Shown piece after piece: positions 1-10,181 of a DNA stretch of 64,000 bases. How positions within the stretch are numbered: position 1 is the stretch's first letter; each line of letters opens with the position of its first letter. The DNA is from Auanema rhodensis (Eukaryota > Nematoda > Chromadorea > Rhabditida > Rhabditidae), in the NCBI GenBank assembly GCA_964057225.1, contig OZ059900.1, positions 16,817,638 to 16,881,637 of the forward strand, written 5' to 3'. A model generated the notes under the pieces. It did not search any database. It saw nothing but the letters and a program-made list of their open reading frames with translations, and was not told the origin of the DNA. Position numbers and translations under genes: made by a program.

Positions 1-83
1 TTTACAGCGAAATTTCCAAAAACTGGTTTTCCAGCATAATAAAATATTTCTCATGGGAAATACTGTGTTTTTGTATTCTTCTA

Positions 84-123
84 GTGTTCAGCATGTAAAA
101 TGCTTCATTTTAGTATGTAACAC
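84..123. other. Nested inverted repeats within the monomer
   Basis: An outer pair GTGTT (84-88) and AACAC (119-123) encloses an inner pair AGCAT (90-94) and ATGCT (100-104) with a 5-bp loop. The inner arms and outer arms are kept in nearly all monomers, while the variable phases 97 and 115 fall in unpaired positions. The truncated monomer at 8890 lacks the whole element. A role as a cruciform or transcript hairpin is inference only; such short dyads are common in satellites. Confidence 0.6.
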
Positions 124-148
124 GCTGAAATTCGTTGCATTTGACGAC

Positions 149-170
149 TCATATGAACAAAAATCGATTT
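149..170. other. Two adjacent perfect palindromes in each monomer
   Basis: TCATATGA (149-156) and AAATCGATTT (161-170) lie 4 bp apart and appear intact in essentially every monomer, including the one at 1027 that has a change just between them. They contain one CATATG and one ATCGAT per monomer, so digestion at either site would give a 342-bp ladder. Palindromes can be protein-binding sites, but no binding factor can be named from the sequence. Confidence 0.65.
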
Positions 171-188
171 AATCAATATTAGCCATAA

Positions 189-199
189 GGGGCGTGCCC
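189..199. other. GC-rich patch with dyad GGGC-GT-GCCC
   Basis: This is the only clearly GC-rich stretch in an otherwise AT-rich monomer, with an inverted repeat of 4-bp arms at 190-199. It is conserved except in a few marked monomers (AAGAGG at the HOR marker; GCCATAACGGG at 19074; GCGTACCCCC at 20784 and 50040). Function is unknown. Confidence 0.55.
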
Positions 200-337
200 T
201 CAGAATATGCTAATTTCCTTAATTTTCTAACCCCTGTTTTTTTGTCGTGAAAGTGGAACTAGACGTTGTACGAACAATTTTGAGCTAGGTTTCATTGACA
301 TTGCATGAGTTTGAACACATGAAATCGTAAGTCAAAA

Positions 338-354
338 CCTTGTTTACAGCGAAA
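338..354 (-). other. Weak CENP-B-box-like match at the monomer junction
   Basis: Read against the reverse-complement form of the mammalian CENP-B box (NCCCGNNTNNNNCGAAN), the 17 bases here match 7 of the 9 defined positions; the two middle C positions are T. It recurs once per monomer. CENP-B-like proteins outside mammals have other preferences and a 7/9 match is easily reached by chance in 342 bp, so this is only a pointer. Confidence 0.2.
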
Positions 355-1026
355 TTTCCACAAACTGGTTTTCCAGCATGATAAAATATTTCTCATGGGA
401 AATACTGTGTTTTTGTATTCTTCTAGTGTTCAGCATGTAAAATGCTTCATTTTAGTATGTAACACGCTGAAATTCGTTGCATTTGACGACTCATATGAAC
501 AAAAATCGATTTAATCAATATTAGCCATAAGGGGCGTGCCCTCAGAATATGCTAATTTCCTTAATTTTCTAACCCCTGTTTTTTTGTCGTGAAAGTGGAA
601 CTAGACGTTGTACGAACAATTTTGAGCTAGGTTTCATTGACATTGCATGAGTTTGAACACATGAAATCGTAAGTCAAAACCTTGTTTACAGCGAAATTTC
701 CAAAAACTGGTTTTCCAGCATAATAAAATATTTCTCATGGGAAATACTGTGTTTTTGTATTTTTCTAGTGTTCAGCATGTAAAATGCTTCATTTTAGTAT
801 GTAACACGCTGAAATTCGTTGCATTTGACGACTCATATGAACAAAAATCGATTTAATCAATATTAGCCATAAGGGGCGTGCCCTCAGAATATGCTAATTT
901 CCTTAATTTTCTAACCCCTGTTTTTTTGTCGTGAAAGTGGAACTAGACGTTGTACGAACAATTTTGAGCTAGGTTTCATTGACATTGCATGAGTTTGAAC
1001 ACATGAAATCGTAAGTCAAAACCTTG

Positions 1027-2736
1027 TTTACAGCGAAATTTCCAAAAACTGGTTTTCCAGCATAATAAAATATTTCTCATGGGAAATACTGTGTTTTTGT
1101 ATTTTTCTAGTGTTCAGCATGTAAAATGCTTCATTTTAGTATGTAACACGCTGAAATTCGTTGCATTTGACGACTCATATGAACAATAATCGATTTAATC
1201 AATATTAGCCATAAGGGGCGTGCCCTCAGAATATGCTAATTTCCTTAATTTTCTAACCCCTGTTTTTTTGTCGTGAAAGTGGAACTAGACGTTGTACAAA
1301 CAATTTTGAGCTAGGTTTCATTGACATTGCATGAGTTTGAACACATGAAATCGTAAGTCAAAACCTTGTTTACAGCGAAATTTCCAAAAACTGGTTTTCC
1401 AGCATAATAAAATATTTCTCATGGGAAATACTGTGTTTTTGTATTTTTCTAGTGTTCAGCATGTAAAATGCTTCATTTTAGTATGTAACACGCTGAAATT
1501 CGTTGCATTTGACGACTCATATGAACAAAAATCGATTTAATCAATATTAGCCATAAGGGGCGTGCCCTCAGAATATGCTAATTTCCTTAATTTTCTAACC
1601 CTTGTTTTTTTGTCGTGAAAGTGGAACTAGACGTTGTACGAACAATTTTGAGCTAGGTTTCATTGACATTGCATGAGTTTGAACACATGAAATCGTAAGT
1701 CAAAACCTTGTTTACAGCGAAATTTCGAAAAACTGGTTTTCCAGCATAATAAAATATTTCTCATGGGAAATACTGTGTTTTTGTATTCTTCTAGTGTTCA
1801 GCATGTGAAATGCTTCATTTTAGTGTGTAACACGCTGAAATTCGTTGCATTTGACGACTCATATGAACAAAAATCGATTTAATCAATATTAGCCATAAGG
1901 GGCGTGCCCTCAGAATATGCTAATTTCCTTAATTTTCTAACCCCTGTTTTTTTGTCGTGAAAGTGGAACTAGACGTTGTACGAACAATTTTGAGCTAGGT
2001 TTCATTGACATTGCATGAGTTTGAACACATGAAATCGTAAGTCAAAACCTTGTTTACAGCGAAATTTCCAAAAACTGGTTTTCCAGCATAATAAAATATT
2101 TCTCATGGGAAATACTGTGTTTTTGTATTTTTCTAGTGTTCAGCATGTAAAATGCTTCATTTTAGTATGTAACACGCTGAAATTCGTTGCATTTGACGAC
2201 TCATATGAACAAAAATCGATTTAATCAATATTAGCCATAAGGGGCGTGCCCTCAGAATATGCTAATTTCCTTAATTTTCTAACCCTTGTTTTTTTGTCGT
2301 GAAAGTGGAACTAGACGTTGTACAAACAATTTTGAGCTAGGTTTCATTGACATTGCATGAGTTTGAACACATGAAATCGTAAGTCAAAACCTTGTTTACA
2401 GCGAAATTTCCAAAAACTGGTTTTCCAGCATGATAAAATATTTCTCATGGGAAATACTGTGTTTTTGTATTTTTCTAGTGTTCAGCATGTAAAATGCTTC
2501 ATTTTAGTATGTAACACGCTGAAATTCGTTGCATTTGACGACTCATATGAACAAAAATCGATTTAATCAATATTAGCCATAAGGGGCGTGCCCTCAGAAT
2601 ATGCTAATTTCCTTAATTTTCTAACCCCTGTTTTTTTGTCGTGAAAGTGGAACTAGACGTTGTACGAACAATTTTGAGCTAGGTTTCATTGACATTGCAT
2701 GAGTTTGAACACATGAAATCGTAAGTCAAAACCTTG
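1027..2736 (+). repeat. Five monomers replacing one, in the first partial HOR copy
   Basis: Copies 2 and 3 have a single plain class B-like monomer (32748-33089; 60100-60441) between landmarks that here enclose five monomers. The first of the five (1027) is unusual: AACAATAATCG instead of AACAAAAATCG, and C234 combined with A272 on a T78 background. The other four (1369, 1711, 2053, 2395) follow the class A 5-mer order T234/G272, G17, T234/A272, G38. Confidence 0.75.
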
Positions 2737-4446
2737 TTTACAGCGAAATTTCCAAAAACTGGTTTTCCAGCATAATAAAATATTTCTCATGGGAAATACT
2801 GTGTTTTTGTATTCTTCTAGTGTTCAGCATGTGAAATGCTTCATTTTAGTGTGTAACACGCTGAAATTCGTTGCATTTGACGACTCATATGAACAAAAAT
2901 CGATTTAATCAATATTAGCCATAAGGGGCGTGCCCTCAGAATATGCTAATTTCCTTAATTTTCTAACCCCTGTTTTTTTGTCGTGAAAGTGGAACTAAAC
3001 GTTGTACGAACAATTTTGAGCTAGGTTTCATTGACATTGCATGAGTTTGAACACATGAAATCGTAAGTCAAAACCTTGTTTACAGCGAAATTTCCACAAA
3101 CTGGTTTTCCAGCATAATAAAATATTTCTCATGGGAAATACTGTGTTTTTGTATTCTTCTAGTGTTCAGCATGTAAAATGCTTCATTTTAGTATGTAACA
3201 CGCTGAAATTCGTTGCATTTGACGACTCATATGAACAAAAATCGATTTAATCAATATTAGCCATAAGGGGCGTGCCCTCAGAATATGCTAATTTCCTTAA
3301 TTTTCTAACCCCTGTTTTTTTGTCGTGAAAGTGGAACTAGACGTTGTACGAACAATTTTGAGCTAGGTTTCATTGACATTGCATGAGTTTGAACACATGA
3401 AATCGTAAGTCAAAACCTTGTTTACAGCGAAATTTCCAAAAACTGGTTTTCCAGCATAATAAAACATTTCTCATGGGAAATACTGTGTTTTTGTATTTTT
3501 CTAGTGTTCAGCATGTAAAATGCTTCATTTTAGTATGTAACACGCTGAAATTCGTTGCATTTGACGACTCATATGAACAAAAATCGATTTAATCAATATT
3601 AGCCATAAGGGGCGTGCCCTCAGAATATGCTAATTTCCTTAATTTTCTAACCCTTGTTTTTTTGTCGTGAAAGTGGAACTAGACGTTGTACGAACAATTT
3701 TGAGCTAGGTTTCATTGACATTGCATGAGTTTGAACACATGAAATCGTAAGTCAAAACCTTGTTTACAGCGAAATTTCGAAAAACTGGTTTTCCAGCATA
3801 ATAAAATATTTCTCATGGGAAATACTGTGTTTTTGTATTCTTCTAGTGTTCAGCATGTGAAATGCTTCATTTTAGTGTGTAACACGCTGAAATTCGTTGC
3901 ATTTGACGACTCATATGAACAAAAATCGATTTAATCAATATTAGCCATAAGGGGCGTGCCCTCAGAATATGCTAATTTCCTTAATTTTCTAACCCCTGTT
4001 TTTTTGTCGTGAAAGTGGAACTAGACGTTGTACGAACAATTTTGAGCTAGGTTTCATTGACATTGCATGAGTTTGAACACATGAAATCGTAAGTCAAAAC
4101 CTTGTTTACAGCGAAATTTCCAAAAACTGGTTTTCCAGCATAATAAAATATTTCTCATGGGAAATACTGTGTTTTTGTATTCTTCTAGTGTTCAGCATGT
4201 GAAATGCTTCATTTTAGTGTGTAACACGCTGAAATTCGTTGCATTTGACGACTCATATGAACAAAAATCGATTTAATCAATATTAGCCATAAGGGGCGTG
4301 CCCTCAGAATATGCTAATTTCCTTAATTTTCTAACCCCTGTTTTTTTGTCGTGAAAGTGGAACTAGACGTTGTACGAACAATTTTGAGCTAGGTTTCATT
4401 GACATTGCATGAGTTTGAACACATGAAATCGTAAGTCAAAACCTTG

Positions 4447-5127
4447 TTTACAGCGAAATTTCCACAAACTGGTTTTCCAGCATAATAAAATATTTCTCAT
4501 GGGAAATACTGTGTTTTTGTATTCTTCTAGTGTTCAGCATGTAAAATGCTTCATTTTAGTATGTAACACGCTGAAATTCGTTGCATTTGACGACTCATAT
4601 GAACAAAAATCGATTTAATCAATATTAGCCATAAGAGGCGTGCCCTCAGAATATGCTAATTTCCTTAATTTTCTAACCCCTGTTTTTTTGTCGTGAAAGT
4701 GGAACTAGACGTTGTAGGAACAATTTTGAGCTAGGTTTCATTGACATTGCATGAGTTTGAACACATGAAATCGTAAGTCAAAACCTTGTTTACAGCGAAA
4801 TTTCCAAAAACTGGTTTTCCAGCATAATAAAATATTTCTCATGGGAAATACTGTGTTTTTGTATTTTTCTAGTGTTCAGCATGTGAAATGCTTCATTGTA
4901 TGTAACACGCTGAAATTCGTTGCATTTGACGACTCATATGAACAAAAATCGATTTAATCAATATTAGCCATAAGGGGCGTGCCCTCAGAATATGCTAATT
5001 TCCTTAATTTTCTAACCCCTGTTTTTTTGTCGTGAAAGTGGAACTAGACGTTGTACGAACAATTTTGAGCTAGGTTTCATTGACATTGCATGAGTTTGAA
5101 CACATGAAATCGTAAGTCAAAACCTTG
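4447..5127 (+). repeat. HOR marker pair, first occurrence (AAGAGG monomer + 339-bp monomer)
   Basis: The monomer at 4447 has C19, C78, A97, A115, GCCATAAGAGG instead of GCCATAAGGGG, and GTAGGAAC instead of GTACGAAC. The next monomer (4789-5127) lost 3 bp, reading CATTGTATG where others read CATTTTAGTATG, giving 339 bp. This combination is found only three times in the window and is the cleanest landmark of the long-range period. Confidence 0.93.
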
Positions 5128-8100
5128 TTTACAGCGAAATTTCCAAAAACTGGTTTTCCAGCATAATAAAACATTTCTCATGGGAAATACTGTGTTTTTG
5201 TATTTTTCTAGTGTTCAGCATGTAAAATGCTTCATTTTAGTATGTAACACGCTGAAATTCGTTGCATTTGACGACTCATATGAACAAAAATCGATTTAAT
5301 CAATATTAGCCATAAGGGGCGTGCCCTCAGAATATGCTAATTTCCTTAATTTTCTAACCCTTGTTTTTTTGTCGTGAAAGTGGAACTAGACGTTGTACGA
5401 ACAATTTTGAGCTAGGTTTCATTGACATTGCATGAGTTTGAACACATGAAATCGTAAGTCAAAACCTTGTTTACAGCGAAATTTCGAAAAACTGGTTTTC
5501 CAGCATAATAAAATATTTCTCATGGGAAATACTGTGTTTTTGTATTCTTCTAGTGTTCAGCATGTGAAATGCTTCATTTTAGTGTGTAACACGCTGAAAT
5601 TCGTTGCATTTGACGACTCATATGAACAAAAATCGATTTAATCAATATTAGCCATAAGGGGCGTGCCCTCAGAATATGCTAATTTCCTTAATTTTCTAAC
5701 CCCTGTTTTTTTGTCGTGAAAGTGGAACTAGACGTTGTACGAACAATTTTGAGCTAGGTTTCATTGACATTGCATGAGTTTGAACACATGAAATCGTAAG
5801 TCAAAACCTTGTTTACAGCGAAATTTCCAAAAACTGGTTTTCCAGCATAATAAAATATTTCTCATGGGAAATACTGTGTTTTTGTATTTTTCTAGTGTTC
5901 AGCATGTAAAATGCTTCATTTTAGTATGTAACACGCTGAAATTCGTTGCACTTGACGACTCATATGAACAAAAATCGATTTAATCAATATTAGCCATAAG
6001 GGGCGTGCCCTCAGAATATGCTAATTTCCTTAATTTTCTAACCCTTGTTTTTTTGTCGTGAAAGTGGAACTAGACGTTGTACAAACAATTTTGAGCTAGG
6101 TTTCATTGACATTGCATGAGTTTGAACACATGAAATCGTAAGTCAAAACCTTGTTTACAGCGAAATTTCCAAAAACTGGTTTTCCAGCATGATAAAATAT
6201 TTCTCATGGGAAATACTGTGTTTTTGTATTTTTCTAGTGTTCAGCATGTAAAATGCTTCATTTTAGTATGTAACACGCTGAAATTCGTTGCATTTGACGA
6301 CTCATATGAACAAAAATCGATTTAATCAATATTAGCCATAAGGGGCGTGCCCTCAGAATATGCTAATTTCCTTAATTTTCTAACCCCTGTTTTTTTGTCG
6401 TGAAAGTGGAACTAGACGTTGTACGAACAATTTTGAGCTAGGTTTCATTGACATTGCATGAGTTTGAACACATGAAATCGTAAGTCAAAACCTTGTTTAC
6501 AGCGAAATTTCCACAAACTGGTTTTCCAGCATAATAAAATATTTCTCATGGGAAATACTGTGTTTTTGTATTCTTCTAGTGTTCAGCATGTAAAATGCTT
6601 CATTTTAGTATGTAACACGCTGAAATTCGTTGCATTTGACGACTCATATGAACAAAAATCGATTTAATCAATATTAGCCATAAGGGGCGTGCCCTCAGAA
6701 TATGCTAATTTCCTTAATTTTCTAACCCCTGTTTTTTTGTCGTGAAAGTGGAACTAGACGTTGTACGAACAATTTTGAGCTAGGTTTCATTGACATTGCA
6801 TGAGTTTGAACACATGAAATCGTAAGTCAAAACCTTGTTTACAGCGAAATTTCCAAAAACTGGTTTTCCAGCATAATAAAATATTTATCATGGGAAATAC
6901 TGTGTTTTTGTATTTTTCTAGTGTTCAGCATGTAAAATGCTTCATTTTAGTATGTAACACGCTGAAATTCGTTGCATTTGACGACTCATATGAACAAAAA
7001 TCGATTTAATCAATATTAGCCATAAGGGGCGTGCCCTCAGAATATGCTAATTTCCTTAATTTTCTAACCCTTGTTTTTTTGTCGTGAAAGTGGAACTAGA
7101 CGTTGTACGAACAATTTTGAGCTAGGTTTCATTGACATTGCATGAGTTTGAACACATGAAATCGTAAGTCAAAACCTTGTTTACAGCGAAATTTCGAAAA
7201 ACTGGTTTTCCAGCATAATAAAATATTTCTCATGGGAAATACTGTGTTTTTGTATTCTTCTAGTGTTCAGCATGTGAAATGCTTCATTTTAGTGTGTAAC
7301 ACGCTGAAATTCGTTGCATTTGACGACTCATATGAACAAAAATCGATTTAATCAATATTAGCCATAAGGGGCGTGCCCTCAGAATATGCTAATTTCCTTA
7401 ATTTTCTAACCCCTGTTTTTTTGTCGTGAAAGTGGAACTAGACGTTGTACAAACAATTTTGAGCTAGGTTTCATTGACATTGCATGAGTTTGAACACATG
7501 AAATCGTAAGTCAAAACCTTGTTTACAGCGAAATTTCCAAAAACTGGTTTTCCAGCATAATAAAATATTTCTCATGGGAAATACTGTGTTTTTGTATTTT
7601 TCTAGTGTTCAGCATGTAAAATGCTTCATTTTAGTATGTAACACGCTGAAATTCGTTGCATTTGACGACTCATATGAACAAAAATCGATTTAATCAATAT
7701 TAGCCATAAGGGGCGTGCCCTCAGAATATGCTAATTTCCTTAATTTTCTAACCCTTGTTTTTTTGTCGTGAAAGTGGAACTAGACGTTGTACAAACAATT
7801 TTGAGCTAGGTTTCATTGACATTGCATGAGTTTGAACACATGAAATCGTAAGTCAAAACCTTGTTTACAGCGAAATTTCCAAAAACTGGTTTTCCAGCAT
7901 GATAAAATATTTCTCATGGGAAATACTGTGTTTTTGTATTTTTCTAGTGTTCAGCATGTAAAATGCTTCATTTTAGTATGTAACACGCTGAAATTCGTTG
8001 CATTTGACGACTCATATGAACAAAAATCGATTTAATCAATATTAGCCATAAGGGGCGTGCCCTCAGAATATGCTAATTTCCTTAATTTTCTAACCCCTGT

Positions 8101-8547
8101 TTTTTTGTCGTGAAAGTGGAACTAGACGTTGTACGAACAATTTTGAGCTAGGTTTCATTGACATTGCATGAGTTTGAACACATGAAATCGTAAGTCAAAA
8201 CCTTGTTTACAGCGAAATTTCCACAAACTGGTTTTCCAGCATAATAAAATATTTCTCATGGGAAATACTGTGTTTTTGTATTCTTCTAGTGTTCAGCATG
8301 TGAAATGCTTCATTTTAGTGTGTAACACGCTGAAATTCGTTGCATTTGACGACTCATATGAACAAAAATCGATTTAATCAATATTAGCCATAAGGGGCGT
8401 GCCCTCAGAATATGCTAATTTCCTTAATTTTCTAACCCCCGTTTTTTTGTCGTGAAAGTGGAACTAGACGTTGTACGAACAATTTTGAGCTAGGTTTCAT
8501 TGACATTGCATGAGTTTGAACACATGAAATCGTAAGTCAAAACCTTG
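5128..8547 (+). repeat. Two tandem 5-mers in class A DNA (copy 1)
   Basis: Monomers at 5128-6837 and 6838-8547 follow the same order of types: (T78,T234,G272), (G17,C78/G97/G115), (T78,T234,A272), (G38,T78,C234,G272), (C19,C78). The 1,710-bp sub-period is imperfect. The second G17 monomer (7180) has A272, and the last (8206) has G97/G115 and the CCCCCG variant at phase 235. Similar runs occur elsewhere in class A DNA, for example 1369-3078 and 21126-22835, so the 5-mer looks like an older unit from which the long HOR was assembled. Confidence 0.75.
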
Positions 8548-8889
8548 TTTACAGCGAAATTTCCAAAAACTGGTTTTCCAGCATGATAAAATATTTCTCA
8601 TGGGAAATACTGTGTTTTTGTATTCTTCTAGTGTTCAGCATGTGAAATGCTTCATTTTAGTGTGTAACACGCTGAAATTCGTTGCATTTGACGACTCATA
8701 TGAACAAAAATCGATTTAATCAATATTAGCCATAAGGGGCGTGCCCTCAGAATATGCTAATTTCCTTAATTTTCTAACCCCTGTTTTTTTGTCGTGAAAG
8801 TGGAACTAGACGTTGTACAAACAATTTTGAGCTAGGTTTCATTGACATTGCATGAGTTTGAACACATGAAATCGTAAGTCAAAACCTTG

Positions 8890-9155
8890 TTTACAGCGAA
8901 ATTTCCAAAAACTGGTTTTCCAGCATAATAAAATATTTCTAAATTCGTTGCATTTGACGACTCATATGAACAAAAATCGATTTAATCAATATTAGCCATA
9001 AGGGGCGTGCCCTCAGAATATGCTAATTTCCTTAATTTTCTAACCCTTGTTTTTTTGTCGTGAAAGTGGAACTAGACGTTGTACAAACAATTTTGAGCTA
9101 GGTTTCATTGACATTGCATGAGTTTGAACACATGAAATCGTAAGTCAAAACCTTG
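8890..9155 (+). repeat. Truncated satellite monomer, 266 bp (76-bp deletion)
   Basis: The monomer proceeds normally to AAATATTTCT at 8940 and then jumps to AAATTCGTTGC at 8941. Phases 52-127 (76 bp) are missing, which includes the nested dyad at 84-123. No evident microhomology spans the junction. The retained right part carries T234 and A272. The monomer has no counterpart in copy 2 and sits at the start of a four-monomer block found only in copy 1. It is the only large internal deletion in the window. Confidence 0.95.
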
Positions 9156-10181
9156 TTTACAGCGAAATTTCCAAAAACTGGTTTTCCAGCATGATAAAAT
9201 ATTTCTCATGGGAAATACTGTGTTTTTGTATTTTTCTAGTGTTCAGCATGTAAAATGCTTCATTTTAGTATGTAACACGCTGAAATTCGTTGCATTTGAC
9301 GACTCATATGAACAAAAATCGATTTAATCAATATTAGCCATAAGGGGCGTGCCCTCAGAATATGCTAATTTCCTTAATTTTCTAACCCCTGTTTTTTTGT
9401 CGTGAAAGTGGAACTAGACGTTGTACGAACAATTTTGAGCTAGGTTTCATTGACATTGCATGAGTTTGAACACATGAAATCGTAAGTCAAAACCTTGTTT
9501 ACAGCGAAATTTCCACAAACTGGTTTTCCAGCATAATAAAATATTTCTCATGGGAAATACTGTGTTTTTGTATTCTTCTAGTGTTCAGCATGTGAAATGC
9601 TTCATTTTAGTGTGTAACACGCTGAAATTCGTTGCATTTGACGACTCATATGAACAAAAATCGATTTAATCAATATTAGCCATAAGGGGCGTGCCCTCAG
9701 AATATGCTAATTTCCTTAATTTTCTAACCCCCGTTTTTTTGTCGTGAAAGTGGAACTAGACGTTGTACGAACAATTTTGAGCTAGGTTTCATTGACATTG
9801 CATGAGTTTGAACACATGAAATCGTAAGTCAAAACCTTGTTTACAGCGAAATTTCCAAAAACTGGTTTTCCAGCATGATAAAATATTTCTCATGGGAAAT
9901 ACTGTGTTTTTGTATTCTTCTAGTGTTCAGCATGTGAAATGCTTCATTTTAGTGTGTAACACGCTGAAATTCGTTGCATTTGACGACTCATATGAACAAA
10001 AATCGATTTAATCAATATTAGCCATAAGGGGCGTGCCCTCAGAATATGCTAATTTCCTTAATTTTCTAACCCCTGTTTTTTTGTCGTGAAAGTGGAACTA
10101 GACGTTGTACAAACAATTTTGAGCTAGGTTTCATTGACATTGCATGAGTTTGAACACATGAAATCGTAAGTCAAAACCTTG
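8890..10181 (+). repeat. Four-monomer block present only in HOR copy 1
   Basis: The block contains the 266-bp truncated monomer followed by three full monomers (9156, 9498, 9840), whose types (G38/T78; C19 with CCCCCG; G38/C78/A272) repeat those at 7864, 8206 and 8548. In copy 2 the corresponding place goes straight from the counterpart of 8548 (38901) to the counterpart of 10182 (39243). The block is therefore best read as a local tandem duplication of about four monomers in copy 1, with the deletion at its junction monomer. Loss from copy 2 is the alternative. Confidence 0.8.

Larger units (their letters stand above)
1..342 (+). repeat. Reference monomer (M1) used for phase numbering
   Basis: This is the first full unit as phased here. 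By count it has 58 C, 59 G and 225 A/T (34% GC) and 10 CpG, against about 10 expected from its base composition. Landmarks in order are an inverted repeat CTGG-TTTT-CCAG (23-34), a T5 tract, a nested dyad (84-123), TTCGTTGCA (131-139), two perfect palindromes TCATATGA (149-156) and AAATCGATTT (161-170), the only GC-rich patch GGGGCGTGCCC (189-199), a T7 tract (237-243), and TTTGA/TCAAA half-sites near the end. Its variant state is C17 A19 A38 C78 A97 A115 C234 G272. It matches the monomers at 31722 and 59074 in the later HOR copies. Confidence 0.95.
1..4446 (+). repeat. Partial higher-order repeat copy (3' end), 13 monomers
   Basis: Monomers at 1, 343 and 685 carry the same barcode as those at 31722, 32064 and 32406 in the next copy, including the unusual combination C19+G38 in the second. 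Monomers from 2737 to 4446 match 33090-34799. Between them this copy has five monomers (1027-2736) where the next copy has one (32748-33089), a net gain of four. Private changes include A at 2998 in the monomer starting at 2737. The window starts inside this copy, so its true length is unknown. Confidence 0.85.

Noticed and set aside
130-146. Forward-strand CENP-B box at TTCGTTGCA
   Set aside because: It matches TTCG and the central A, but only one of the four CGGG positions, 6 of 9 in total. This is too weak to report as a site.
1-342. Human-type alpha satellite, because of the 171-bp half-length
   Set aside because: Only the length agrees. The sequence shows no alphoid motifs that I can recognise, lacks a full CENP-B box, and has undepleted CpG.
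1-342. Promoter or transcription start in the monomer
   Set aside because: T-rich tracts and AT-rich stretches are present, but I see no convincing core promoter or pol III box arrangement. Satellite transcription cannot be judged from the sequence alone.
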